Below are positions 24,944 to 33,038 of a DNA stretch of 64,000 nucleotides, one piece after another. How positions within the stretch are numbered: the stretch's first letter is position 1; each line of letters opens with the position of its first letter. The translations under genes and the position numbers were made by a program. The notes under the pieces are model-generated. The model ran no database searches, was not told the DNA's origin, and worked only from the letters and a program-made list of their open reading frames with translations. The DNA is from CAVUAN01 sp963739435 (GTDB taxonomy: Bacteria; Acidobacteriota; Thermoanaerobaculia; UBA5066; Gp7-AA6), in contig CAVUAN010000008.1 of the NCBI GenBank assembly GCA_963739435.1, positions 1 through 64,000 on the forward strand, given 5' to 3'.

Positions 24944-26487
24944 TCCCGGTGCTTTCGGCCCGCGCCATGCGTGCTGCGGACCGCGCGACGATCCGCGGGG
25001 GCGTGGCATCGCTCGAGCTGATGGAGCGGGCGGCCGAGGCCCTCGTGACCGAGATGCTGCGACGCTTTCCCGGCTGGAAGCGCGTGGTCGTCGTGTGCGG
25101 GCCGGGAAACAACGGAGGAGACGGCCTCGCGGCAGCCCGGCTGCTGGCGGGCCGCGGGATTGCCGCGGCGGTCTTCACCCTCGCCGACGCGTCGGCCTAC
25201 CGGGGGGACCCGCAGGCCAACCTCGAGCGGGCGCTGGTTTACGGGATCACCCCGCTGGCGCTCATCGGCCGGGGGGCGCGCGCGGCCCTCTCCCGCGCGC
25301 TCGCCGAGTCGGACGGCGCGGTCGATGCGCTCTTCGGAACCGGGCTCTCGCGCGGGCTGACCGGGACCGCGGCGGCAGCCGTCAAGGCTCTCAATGCGAG
25401 CGGCCGCCCGATCGTCTCGGCCGACGTGCCCTCGGGCCTGTCGTCTGACTCGGGGGCGCTGGCCGGCCCGTGCGTGCGCGCCGCTCTGACCGTCGCGTTC
25501 GGCGCGCCCAAGCTCTGCCACGTCTTCTTTCCGGCGCGGCAGTTCTGCGGCGAGGTCGTGGTCGGCGACATCGGCATTTCCCGGGCCACGCTCGCACGGG
25601 TCGGCGGCGAGCTCGATTCCGTCGAGCCGGGCGACGTGCGCCGGCTGTTGCCTCCAAGGGTTCTCGATGCGCACAAGGGAGACTTCGGCCGCCTGGCGGT
25701 GATTGCGGGTTCGCGCGGCAAGGCGGGTGCGGCGATTCTCTGCGCGCGCGCGGCGCTGCGTTCCGGGGCGGGACTGGTGACCGTCTTCTGTCCGGAGTCG
25801 CTCGAGCAGGTCGTCGTCGGCGCCCTGCCGGAGGCGATGACGCTCGGCCTCGAGGAGAAACGCGGCGGCCTCTCCGCCAAAGCGGGCCGGCAAGCCGTGG
25901 AGGCGCTCGCGGACTTCGACGCGGCCGTCGTGGGACCCGGGTTGGGGACGTCGGGGGGAACGCTCGAAGCGATCGAGGAGATTGCTCGCGGGGCCGCGAG
26001 GCCGCTGGTCGGCGACGCCGACTTCTTGAACGCCTTCGCGGGACGCCCGGGCCTGCTCCGGCGGCGGCGATCACCGACCGTCCTGACGCCGCACCCGGGA
26101 GAGGCCGGGCGCCTTCTCGGCATTTCCAGCCGGGCGGTCCAGGGGAACAGGGCGCGGGCGGCGGCGGAGCTCGCGCGCGCGGCTCGCTCCGTCGTAGTGC
26201 TGAAGGGAGCCGGGACGATCACGGCGACTCCCGGCGGAAAGCTCGCCGTCAATCCGACGGGCACGCCGCTACTTTCGACCGCGGGCTCGGGCGACGTGCT
26301 GGCGGGCGCGATCGGCGCCCTGCTGGCGGGCGGCCTGGCGGGCCGCGACGCCGCGATCGCCGCCGCCTTCCTGCACGGAGCCGCCGGGGAACTGCTCGCC
26401 GCGGATCTCGGCGACGCCGGGCTCCTGACGGCCGAGCTCGCCGACGCTCTCCCGCGGGTCCGGAGAGCGCTTTGCGGAGTCCGTTGA
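24940..26487 (+). CDS. nnr: Bifunctional NAD(P)H-hydrate epimerase/dehydratase
   Basis: Repairs hydrated NAD(P)H. The 515-residue protein fuses an N-terminal NnrE epimerase (about 1-215; CGPGNNGGDGLAAAR, SADVPSGLSSDSG) with a C-terminal NnrD dehydratase of the ribokinase-like fold (about 225-515; TPHPGEAGRLLG, VNPTGTPLLSTAGSGDVLAG). The dehydratase uses ADP or ATP to regenerate NAD(P)H. The stop overlaps the TTG start of tsaE, a pairing (nnr then tsaE) common across bacteria. Confidence 0.95.
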   Translation: MIPVLSARAMRAADRATIRGGVASLELMERAAEALVTEMLRRFPGWKRVVVVCGPGNNGGDGLAAARLLAGRGIAAAVFTLADASAYRGDPQANLERALVYGITPLALIGRGARAALSRALAESDGAVDALFGTGLSRGLTGTAAAAVKALNASGRPIVSADVPSGLSSDSGALAGPCVRAALTVAFGAPKLCHVFFPARQFCGEVVVGDIGISRATLARVGGELDSVEPGDVRRLLPPRVLDAHKGDFGRLAVIAGSRGKAGAAILCARAALRSGAGLVTVFCPESLEQVVVGALPEAMTLGLEEKRGGLSAKAGRQAVEALADFDAAVVGPGLGTSGGTLEAIEEIARGAARPLVGDADFLNAFAGRPGLLRRRRSPTVLTPHPGEAGRLLGISSRAVQGNRARAAAELARAARSVVVLKGAGTITATPGGKLAVNPTGTPLLSTAGSGDVLAGAIGALLAGGLAGRDAAIAAAFLHGAAGELLAADLGDAGLLTAELADALPRVRRALCGVR

Positions 26488-26909
26488 TCGACGGCGCCGT
26501 CACGCACAGCGAGGAGGAGACCGAGGCGATGGGCGAGCGGCTCGGGCGGCTCCTCCGTCCGAACGACGTCGTCTACCTCGTAGGGGATCTCGGTTCGGGC
26601 AAGACCTGTTTCGCCCGGGGGCTGGCGAGGGGGCTGGGTGCGCTGCCGCGGGAAGTGGCGTCGCCGACGTTCTCGATCCTCAACGAGTACGTGTCAGCCG
26701 GGGGCGGCGTCGTGCTGCGCCACCTGGATCTCTACCGGCTGAAGGATGACCCCGCGGAGCTGTCGTCCCTGGGGCTGCCGGATGCCGTCGTGGGAGCCCC
26801 GGTGGCTGTCGAGTGGCCGCGAGAGGCCATCCGGGAGCTCCTGCCCCCGACCGTCGAGGTCTCACTCGAGACGGCCGGGAGCGGAGGCCGGCGGATCAGA
26901 ACGAAATGA
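26484..26909 (+). CDS. tsaE: tRNA t6A biosynthesis ATPase TsaE
   Basis: A small P-loop ATPase working with TsaB and TsaD to transfer threonylcarbamoyl to tRNA A37. The 141-residue protein has Walker A GDLGSGKT, the family motif SPTFSILNEY, HLDLYRL and a VEWPRE in place of the more usual VEWGE. The TTG at 26484 overlaps the nnr stop. The last 14 bp overlap the 3' end of the convergent outer-membrane protein gene. tsaB and tsaD are not in the window; the yrdC-like gene is. Confidence 0.93.
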   Translation: MIDGAVTHSEEETEAMGERLGRLLRPNDVVYLVGDLGSGKTCFARGLARGLGALPREVASPTFSILNEYVSAGGGVVLRHLDLYRLKDDPAELSSLGLPDAVVGAPVAVEWPREAIRELLPPTVEVSLETAGSGGRRIRTK

Positions 26910-27567
26910 CGAGCCCGCCGGACGTTTCGAAGTTGTTGAACCAGAAGATCGTGTCCCCGCAATGGTTGTGCGAGCCACAGCCTCCATTGTTGGTCGAGTT
27001 CAAGTACGTGATGTTGTCGCGGGCGTCGATCTTGAGGCCGAAGTGGGGGCTGAAGTAGTACTTCAATCCGCCGCCGATCGCCGTCGTGTAATGCGTCGAG
27101 GAGGGCCGGTCGCCGCACTGGGCAGCGGGGCAAGCGAGGTCTGTGCGCGCACCCGGGTTGATGATCGCCGCGCCCATGCCGACCGTGAAGTAGGGAACCC
27201 AACGGCTGTGGCCGAAATTGAACGTCCCGTATCCGAGGATGTAGTCGACCTGCAGGTCGGCCAGCCTCCGGTTACTGTTTGACGAGTGGTCCCAGTCATG
27301 GTTCTCGAAGCCGGTCATGGTCTCCGCCCAGCGCGCCTCGATCTCGAACGTGCTGTTCAGAAAGTAGCCCACGCCGACGCCGTAAACGCCGGCGCCTTGC
27401 ACGTCGACGTTGGACGAAAACTGGGTCGTGGCCCGGAAAGGATAGTTGCCGCCGAAAAGGTAGCCGTAGAAGGGCGTGATCTCGAAAGTGCCGTTGCGAA
27501 CCTGGCCCGTTGCGGACGCCGCGACCGCGGCGATGGCGAGGCACAGGGCGGATATCCGAATCCTCAT
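26896..27567 (-). CDS. Outer-membrane beta-barrel protein
   Basis: A 223-residue protein with a signal peptide (about 1-21) and alternating amphipathic strands rich in aromatic residues (FEITPFYGYLFGGNYPF, LKYYFSPHFGLKIDARDN). It ends in a terminal aromatic, ISF, as needed for BAM recognition. It fits small OmpA/OmpW-type eight-stranded barrels. Four cysteines in the second half (CPAAQC, CGSHNHC) may form disulfides in external loops. It may be cotranscribed with the TlpA-like gene upstream (18-bp gap). Confidence 0.8.
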   Translation of the reverse strand: MRIRISALCLAIAAVAASATGQVRNGTFEITPFYGYLFGGNYPFRATTQFSSNVDVQGAGVYGVGVGYFLNSTFEIEARWAETMTGFENHDWDHSSNSNRRLADLQVDYILGYGTFNFGHSRWVPYFTVGMGAAIINPGARTDLACPAAQCGDRPSSTHYTTAIGGGLKYYFSPHFGLKIDARDNITYLNSTNNGGCGSHNHCGDTIFWFNNFETSGGLVISF

Positions 27568-27585
27568 GGGAAGGGCCTCCTTTGT

Positions 27586-28080
27586 CTATTTCTTGCGCGA
27601 CGGTTTGAGGTTCTTGTCCAGGATCTGCTTCCACTTCGTCTCGACGTCCGCTGAAAAGCCAACGAAGCTCTGCAGGAGGGTGCGGTCGGATCCGATCAGG
27701 AACGTCGTCGGAATGCCCGCCGCGGTCATCTGGCCTGCGTCCTCGGGATTGGCGAAATAGATGGGAAGGGAGAGGTTGAAGCGCTTGAGAAAGGGGTCGA
27801 CCCGGGAGCGGTCGGCGTCGATGTTCACCGCGAGGACGACCAGGTTGCGGTCGCTGTAGGTGTCGTACATCTTCTGGACGACCGGCAGCTCCATCCGGCA
27901 GGGGCCACACCAGGTGGCCCAGACGTTCAAGAGAAGGACGTTGCCCTTCAACTGCGAGAGCTTGACCGAGCCTCCATCCGCTCCGGCAAACTCGAGGTCG
28001 GGGAACACGATCGGAGGTTCCTGGGCTGCGGCCACCGCGGTGACGGCGGCCAGGCCAAGGCCGAGGACGATCGTGCGCAT
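27586..28080 (-). CDS. TlpA-family periplasmic thioredoxin
   Basis: A 164-residue thiol-disulfide protein with a signal peptide (about 1-20) and the active site WCGPC in a TlpA-like context (NVWATWCGPCRMELP), plus the cis-Pro region GIPTTFLI. The ATG at 28080 is preferred over one at 28110 because it starts the signal peptide. It probably reduces or isomerises disulfides in the periplasm. The downstream barrel protein with four cysteines is a possible client. It is divergent from the asparaginase gene. Confidence 0.9.
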   Translation of the reverse strand: MRTIVLGLGLAAVTAVAAAQEPPIVFPDLEFAGADGGSVKLSQLKGNVLLLNVWATWCGPCRMELPVVQKMYDTYSDRNLVVLAVNIDADRSRVDPFLKRFNLSLPIYFANPEDAGQMTAAGIPTTFLIGSDRTLLQSFVGFSADVETKWKQILDKNLKPSRKK

Positions 28081-28132
28081 CAGGGGCCAAAACGGCCGCT
28101 CCGGCGCCAATATTTCCGGCCGCTTGAGCCGT

Positions 28133-28140
28133 GATAGAAG
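28133..28140 (+). promoter_or_regulatory. -10-like GATAGAAG before asparaginase
   Basis: A GATAGA/TAGAAG patch ends 7-9 nt before the ATG at 28148, again compatible with a leaderless transcript. The match is weak. Confidence 0.22.
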
Positions 28141-28147
28141 CCGGGCG

Positions 28148-29173
28148 ATGCTGTCCCGCGATACCCCCGTCCTGGCCCGGGTCCTGCGGGGCGGTCGGAT
28201 CGAGTCGGCCCACCGGGGCCACGCCGCAGCCGTTTCTGCAGGAGGCCAGCTGCTGGCCTCGGCCGGCCTGCGCGGAGAGGGCGTCTATCTGCGGTCGGCG
28301 GCCAAGCCCTTTCAGGCCATGCTGCTTCTCGAGGCGGGAGGGGAGCGGGCCTTTCGCCTGACGAGCGCCGAGATTGCCCTGACGTGCGCTTCGCACGGCG
28401 GCGAGCCGCGGCACGTGCGCGCAGCGGCGAGGTTGCTCCTCCGCGGCGGCTTCACTTCGCGCGACCTCTGCTGCGGAGCGGACAGGCCCATGCATGAGCC
28501 GTCGTTTCAGGCCCTCGTCCGACAGGGCACGAAGCCGACGGCGCTGCACAACAACTGCTCCGGGAAGCACGCCGGGCTGCTTCTGGCCTGCCGCCTCCTC
28601 GGCTACTCCCCCAGGGGCTATCAGGACGTCTCGCATCCGATCCAGCGCGAGATCCTGAAGCGCCTCGAGGCCTGGACGGGTGTGTCGGCGAGATCCATCG
28701 GGATCGCCGTCGACGGCTGCAGCCTGCCGGTCTTCCGCCTGCCGCTCGAGGCTCTCTCCTTGGGCTACGCCCGGCTCGTCTCGCGCTCGGCTGGCCCCGT
28801 GGCCTCGCGCCTGACGCGAGCCATGCGGGAGCGGCCCGAGATGATGGCGGGGGCGGGGCGATTCACGACGGATTTTCTGGCGGCCGGCCGAGGGCGCTGG
28901 ATCGGCAAGGAGGGGGCCGAGGGCGTCTACGCGATCGGCCTCCGCGGATCCAGAGACAGCGAGTCGGTCGGTATCGCCTTCAAAATCGAGGATGGATCCA
29001 CGCGCGCCCGCGACGCCGTGTCTCTCGCTCTGCTCGCTCGCCTCGGCCGTTTGCCCCGCGAGGCGGAAAAGAGGCTCGCGGCCTACAGGGACCCGCCCCT
29101 CTTCAACGCGGCAGGCCTCGCCGTTGGAAAGATCGAGGCCGATTCGACGCCGTTCTCTCCCGCCGGGCGATAA
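28148..29173 (+). CDS. L-asparaginase II-type amidohydrolase
   Basis: A 341-residue cytoplasmic protein of the Rhizobium etli AnsA type (Pfam Asparaginase_II), unrelated to the E. coli enzymes. Family blocks visible are LRSAAKPFQAM near the N terminus, CASHGGEPRHV, HNNCSGKHAG and VDGCSLPVFRLPL. The last two include the Cys/Lys/Ser residues thought to form the active site. It hydrolyses asparagine to aspartate and ammonia in characterised members. The ATG was chosen because the family N terminus (RGGRIESAHRGHAAAV) begins just after it. Confidence 0.88.
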   Translation: MLSRDTPVLARVLRGGRIESAHRGHAAAVSAGGQLLASAGLRGEGVYLRSAAKPFQAMLLLEAGGERAFRLTSAEIALTCASHGGEPRHVRAAARLLLRGGFTSRDLCCGADRPMHEPSFQALVRQGTKPTALHNNCSGKHAGLLLACRLLGYSPRGYQDVSHPIQREILKRLEAWTGVSARSIGIAVDGCSLPVFRLPLEALSLGYARLVSRSAGPVASRLTRAMRERPEMMAGAGRFTTDFLAAGRGRWIGKEGAEGVYAIGLRGSRDSESVGIAFKIEDGSTRARDAVSLALLARLGRLPREAEKRLAAYRDPPLFNAAGLAVGKIEADSTPFSPAGR

Positions 29174-29213
29174 TCCTCACCAATCCTCGGCCCGTTGAAT
29201 TCGGAGGTCCGCC

Positions 29214-29696
29214 ATGCGATCCCGGCTCTCCCTTCTCGCTCTTCTCTTCGCCTGCGGGTGGCCTGTCGCGGACGCTGCCGCGCAGGTCTTCGACGTCGTC
29301 CATGCGCAGGGGCAGGTCGAGGGCACGTTCTACCTCCCCCATGGTGAATTCGACATGAACCCCGGCGTTCCCTTCCCGGAGCGGCCGACGGCCCGCTACG
29401 GCCTGAGAACGGAATTCACGCTCAACCCCGTCAAGTTGCCCTGGCTGATCGGCTGGGCGGACCTCAAGTTCTACTTCGGCGACACGCGCCCCGGAATCGA
29501 CTACAACTACAGCTTGAAAGGGCTCGCCGCGAACCTCGCATGGGGCGTCGGCGTCCGGGTGTTGAAATCGACCGACCTCCAGGTCCGATTCGTGGCCGGC
29601 CAGCTCGTCGACATGGGCGGCCTCGTGTGGGGCGACAGGCTGCCCTGGCACGGCATCCAGGTACGCTGGGCGTTCGACACGCACGGACGGCCCTAG
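29214..29696 (+). CDS. Small secreted protein, probable outer-membrane barrel
   Basis: A 160-residue protein with a signal peptide (about 1-24, ADAAAQ). The mature part has alternating strands ending in short turns (GQVEGTFYLPHGEFD, WADLKFYFGDTRPGIDYNYS) and a near-terminal WAF. I do not recognise the family. It lies 54 bp before the degenerate NtrC-like gene, with a -10-like TAAAAT in that gap, so the two need not share a transcript. Confidence 0.6.
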   Translation: MRSRLSLLALLFACGWPVADAAAQVFDVVHAQGQVEGTFYLPHGEFDMNPGVPFPERPTARYGLRTEFTLNPVKLPWLIGWADLKFYFGDTRPGIDYNYSLKGLAANLAWGVGVRVLKSTDLQVRFVAGQLVDMGGLVWGDRLPWHGIQVRWAFDTHGRP

Positions 29697-29720
29697 GACG
29701 CCGGACCCGGCCCAACCTGC

Positions 29721-29726
29721 TAAAAT
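29721..29726 (+). promoter_or_regulatory. -10-like TAAAAT before NtrC-like gene
   Basis: TAAAAT is followed 24 nt later by the ATG at 29751, leaving a leader of about 17 nt. There is no clear -35. Confidence 0.4.
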
Positions 29727-29750
29727 GCCCGGGCTTCGAGCACAACGACC

Positions 29751-30998
29751 ATGAAGGCCCTCATCTTCGATCCGAACACCGAGACGCGGGATGCCCTGCG
29801 CCGGGTGCTCGCGTCGCTCCAGTGCAGCGTCCGGAGCTTTGGCGACGTCACGGAGGCGGGCCAGGAGCTCGTAGATTTCGCCCCCGAGATCGTCCTGTCC
29901 GCCTGCGATGCCCCGGGCGGGGAGGCCCTGCTCGCGAAAGCAGGCGCGAGCTCCTCAGCCCCCGACATGTTTGCCATCGTGGACAGGGCGGACCTCGATC
30001 GCGCTGTTGCGGCGGTCGCTGCCGGCGCGCGTGACTTTCTCTGGAGGCCGGTCTCACCCCAGCGGGTGGCGCAGCTCGTCGCTGCCTCCTCGGCGGGACG
30101 GCAGGCGGCCGTGGAAGCCGAAGAGAACCGGGTCCGGCTGGCGCGCGCGGAGCTGCGCGACGAGCTGCCGGGACGCTCGCCCGTTTGGACCGCGGCTCTC
30201 AGCGGTCTCGAGCGAGCCGCCGCCGCCAATGGCCACGTGCTTCTGACGGGGGAGTCGGGCACGGAGAAAGACGCCGCTGCTCTCGCTTTGCACCGCCTGA
30301 GCCCGCGGGGAGCCGGACGCTTCGCCTACATCTCGGACGGGGAATCGCTCGATCTCGCGACACAGCAGAGCGGACCCGGCACGCTCTTCGTGCCAGCGAT
30401 CGAGGCCACGTCGGCGGGATTTCAGAAGGCCCTGTTCAAGCACCTGGACAGCGCGCCCCAGACGCGGTTCGTGATCGGGACCGACGAGGACCCGAACGAC
30501 GCGGTCGGCGGCGGCCGGTTCCTGCGCCCGCTCTACGAAGCCATCGCCGAGCATCGGGTCCATCTGCCCCCCCTGCGCGAGCGCGAGGAGGACATCCCCG
30601 TTTTGGCGATCCGGTTCCTGGAAGCGATCGACCCCGCCATGAGCTTCGACCTGGAGGCGATCGACGTCCTGCAAACCCACGCCTGGCCCGGCAATGTCCG
30701 CGAACTGCGCGAGGTGGCACGGCGCGCTTCGGCGCTGGCGGGCGGCCCCGAGATCGGGCCGACGACCGTGCGCTCGGTGCTGGGCCGGCCTCTGCCCGTG
30801 CGCCGCCTGCGCGCGCGCAAGGCGCCGGTCGTGCGCATTGCCGTGGGCGACTCCCTGGCGGACGTCGAGCGCCGACTGATCTCAAAGACCCTCGCCTTCG
30901 CCCGCGGCAACAAGAAGAAGACCGCCGAGCTCCTGAAGCTCTCGTTGAAGACGATCTACAACAAGATCAAGGAATACGGGCTCGACGGTACTGGCTAG
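29751..30998 (+). CDS. NtrC-type regulator with degenerate receiver and ATPase
   Basis: A 415-residue protein with the NtrC layout: receiver (1-115), AAA+ region (about 143-345) and Fis-type HTH (about 370-412, intact). Key residues are missing. The receiver phospho-Asp position is Ala 51 and the conserved Lys is Arg 99. Walker A reads GESGTEKD (167-174), with Glu for the invariant Gly. Walker B reads FVPAI (213-217) with no acidic pair. The FNC/GAFTGA block that contacts sigma-54 is absent, and the Arg finger region is altered (FLRPLYEAI). The post-ATPase LPPLREREEDIP and WPGNVREL remain. It should bind DNA but neither hydrolyse ATP nor open sigma-54 complexes. Confidence 0.9.
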   Translation: MKALIFDPNTETRDALRRVLASLQCSVRSFGDVTEAGQELVDFAPEIVLSACDAPGGEALLAKAGASSSAPDMFAIVDRADLDRAVAAVAAGARDFLWRPVSPQRVAQLVAASSAGRQAAVEAEENRVRLARAELRDELPGRSPVWTAALSGLERAAAANGHVLLTGESGTEKDAAALALHRLSPRGAGRFAYISDGESLDLATQQSGPGTLFVPAIEATSAGFQKALFKHLDSAPQTRFVIGTDEDPNDAVGGGRFLRPLYEAIAEHRVHLPPLREREEDIPVLAIRFLEAIDPAMSFDLEAIDVLQTHAWPGNVRELREVARRASALAGGPEIGPTTVRSVLGRPLPVRRLRARKAPVVRIAVGDSLADVERRLISKTLAFARGNKKKTAELLKLSLKTIYNKIKEYGLDGTG

Positions 30999-32614
30999 CG
31001 AGCCGGCGAGAGCAACGCCTCCAGTCGTTCGAGGCGGGCCTTCAGGTCTTCGATCTGCTTTCGGTCCTTCTGGACCTCGTTCAACAGCATCGGGACGAGG
31101 AAGTGATAGCGGACCGCCTGGGGCTGGCCCGTTTCGTCGCAGGTCACGAGATCGGGATAGACCTGTGCGACTTCCTCGGCCACGAGGCCGTATTGCTCGA
31201 GCCCCGTCGGATCGAGCTCCGGCTTGTACCGGAAGGAGACCGGCCGCAGCTTGAGGAGTCCCTCGCTGCCTGCGCCCAGGTCGCGGATGTCGTCCTTGAA
31301 GCGAGCGGACGACGTGAGCGTGCCGAGCTGCCCGCTCCCGTTGACAAAAACGCCAACGCCGCCTGTGCTGGTTGCCCCGCTGATCCCGGCAATGAAGGTC
31401 GCAGTCTGGGTAGCCCCGATCCGGATCGTGGCGGATTCGGCGGCCACTCCGCTGTTGCCGATGTCGATGTTGGCGTTGCCGGTCGTGAGATTACTACCCG
31501 AGTTGTTCCCAATGCCTATGTTGGTGGAACCGGTGGTGTTGCCTGCGAGCGCTTGCATTCCGATGGCCGTGTTGTCGGTGCCGATGGCGTTGCTGCCGAG
31601 CGCGTCGAATCCGGTTGCGGTGTTGTCGTTGCCGTTGTTGCTTCGGAGCGCTTGGAATCCGCTTGCCGTGTTGTTGATGCCGGTGGTGTTGAACTGGAGT
31701 GCTTCGGCGCCGATGGCCGTGTTGTCGTCGCCGTTGATGCTCCCGAAGAGCGCGCTGGATCCGCATGCCGTGTTATTACTGCCGTTGGCGTTGCTGTGGA
31801 GCGCTTGCATTCCGCTTGCCGTGTTGTCGGTGCCGATGGTGTTGCCGACAAGCGCGGAGACTCCGGTTGCCGTGTTGTTGAAGCCGCTGGTGTTGGCGAT
31901 GAGCGCTTGGAATCCGCTTGCCGTGTTGTTGCTGCCGGTGGTGTTGACCTGGAGCGCGCCGGCGCCGATGGCCGTGTTGGCGCTGCCCGTCATCGTGAAA
32001 TTGCCAGCATTGAGGCCTACGAAGGTGTTGTTATTTCCAAGATCCGACGTGTAGTACCCGTTGACGTCCACGACGAAGTCGATCTGGCCGCCGCCCTGGG
32101 CGACCTGGACGACGATCTGGCCGCTGCCGTTCAAGGCCACGACCCCGGCGTTGGCCCTTTGGGCTTCTGTCGGCGGGTAGTTGATCCAGGCGCTCAGAGG
32201 AGGTGAGACGGTGTCGACCTTGAAGACTCCATTCCCCAGCGCCCCCGTGATGGCGAAGACCGTAATGTTGGCCGAAACGGCGACTGCGCCAGCAGCGATC
32301 CCGCAGGGTGCGCCTGTCAGCGTCACGGTCCGGTTCACGCCTTGCAGCAGCGGGTTTGGCGGGGACGTCGAGTTGTACTGGCGGCACGGGGCGACGGGGA
32401 CGAAGGCGTAGGCGGGCGGGACAGCCGCCGCCGTGGCCCTCTCGATGGAGAGCTCCCGCGCGTCGGCCGGAGCCTCTAGACGTGGTGATGGCGACCAGAA
32501 GGGCGGTGCCGCCCACTGAAGCAATGGCGGTTCCGAGGTTTGCTGGGCTTGCGAGATGGCAGCGAGAAGGGAAAGAGAGAGTAGACCCGTGACGAATCGG
32601 GCAGTCCGGCGCAT
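30995..32614 (-). CDS. Surface fibre-like protein with Peptidase_S74 chaperone domain
   Basis: A 539-residue secreted protein: signal peptide (about 1-23), an N-terminal region (about 70-190), nine tandem 17-residue repeats (207-358) of the pattern NTxGxxNTAxGxxALxx, and a C-terminal S74 domain (about 435-515) followed by a short coiled coil. The repeats should stack as a beta-roll like YadA heads or phage tail fibres, probably as a trimer. S74 domains assist trimer folding and cleave themselves off; SSARFK (435-440) has the Ser...Lys spacing of the proposed dyad. A strong Shine-Dalgarno (GAGGAGG) precedes the ATG. It is convergent with the NtrC-like gene. Confidence 0.85.
   Translation of the reverse strand: MRRTARFVTGLLSLSLLAAISQAQQTSEPPLLQWAAPPFWSPSPRLEAPADARELSIERATAAAVPPAYAFVPVAPCRQYNSTSPPNPLLQGVNRTVTLTGAPCGIAAGAVAVSANITVFAITGALGNGVFKVDTVSPPLSAWINYPPTEAQRANAGVVALNGSGQIVVQVAQGGGQIDFVVDVNGYYTSDLGNNNTFVGLNAGNFTMTGSANTAIGAGALQVNTTGSNNTASGFQALIANTSGFNNTATGVSALVGNTIGTDNTASGMQALHSNANGSNNTACGSSALFGSINGDDNTAIGAEALQFNTTGINNTASGFQALRSNNGNDNTATGFDALGSNAIGTDNTAIGMQALAGNTTGSTNIGIGNNSGSNLTTGNANIDIGNSGVAAESATIRIGATQTATFIAGISGATSTGGVGVFVNGSGQLGTLTSSARFKDDIRDLGAGSEGLLKLRPVSFRYKPELDPTGLEQYGLVAEEVAQVYPDLVTCDETGQPQAVRYHFLVPMLLNEVQKDRKQIEDLKARLERLEALLSPAR
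31541..31996 (-). repeat. Nine tandem 51-bp coding repeats
   Basis: These encode residues 207-358 of the S74 protein. Eight units are 51 bp (17 codons) and one is 48 bp. The NTA.G..AL core is nearly invariant. GC content is visibly lower than in flanking genes, consistent with Asn/Thr-rich coding and possibly repeat expansion. Confidence 0.9.
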
Positions 32615-32736
32615 ATTTCCTCCTCAATTGCTTAAGAATCGGGGTGGGGTGTTGTTGACGAGGAGCATATATCGCCAACCACGATCCGCCCGAGCAGATA
32701 CCGGAAAAGAGGCGTTGCGGCTATCATCGCCACCCG

Positions 32737-32823
32737 GCCGGAGTGGCGGAATGGCATACGCAGGGGACTCAAAATCCCCCGCTCTTTACGGGCATGAGGG
32801 TTCGACCCCCTCCTCCGGCACCA
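32737..32823 (+). tRNA. tRNA-Leu (anticodon CAA)
   Basis: A class II tRNA. The acceptor stem GCCGGAG pairs with CTCCGGC. The anticodon loop CTCAAAA sits between GGGGA and TCCCC and gives anticodon CAA, decoding UUG. A long variable arm (about 32780-32798) is typical of leucine tRNA. The T loop TTCGA closes in a CCCCC/GGG-type stem. The discriminator A (32820) and CCA (32821-32823) are encoded. Confidence 0.95.
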
Positions 32824-32832
32824 GATGAAAAC

Positions 32833-32867
32833 AGTCAATAGTCGAGAGTCCAGAGCCGAGAGTTATT
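32833..32867 (+). repeat. Degenerate AGTCNAR heptamer array
   Basis: Five 7-bp units in register: AGTCAAT, AGTCGAG, AGTCCAG, AGCCGAG, AGTTATT, starting 10 bp after the tRNA. They share the AGTC core of the AGTCCAA arrays elsewhere in the window. Confidence 0.6.
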
Positions 32868-32891
32868 GGCGCCGATCGATGACGTCGGAGT

Positions 32892-33038
32892 CGGTGCCGG
32901 AGGAGGAGGGTCGAACCCTCATTGGGGTGACCGAGGGGGGCGGAGCCCCCCTTGCTTTTGACAAGCCGTCGTCCGCGGCGCGGCTTTGCCGCGCCCCGGC
33001 GAAGCCGGCGGACGACCCGACCCCCTCCTCCGGCGCGG
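32892..33038 (+). other. Structured element bounded by tRNA-Leu 3'-end sequence
   Basis: At 32894-32922 lies a near-exact inverted copy of the T-arm and acceptor end of the adjacent tRNA-Leu. At 33018-33034 there is a 17-bp exact direct copy (CGACCCCCTCCTCCGGC; tRNA positions 32803-32819). The two copies can pair as terminal arms. Between them are a GGGGGGC/GCCCCCC hairpin (32935-32951), a 9-bp stem GTCGTCCGC/GCGGACGAC (32968-32976 with 33008-33016), and two hairpins nested in that stem (32977-32995 and 32996-33008). There is no plausible ORF. It may be a tRNA-derived remnant, an attachment scar or an RNA. Confidence 0.6.

Noticed and set aside
31541..31996. CRISPR-like array
   Set aside because: The 51-bp periodicity is in-frame coding repeat in a surface protein. 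There are no spacers of unrelated sequence and no cas genes in the window.
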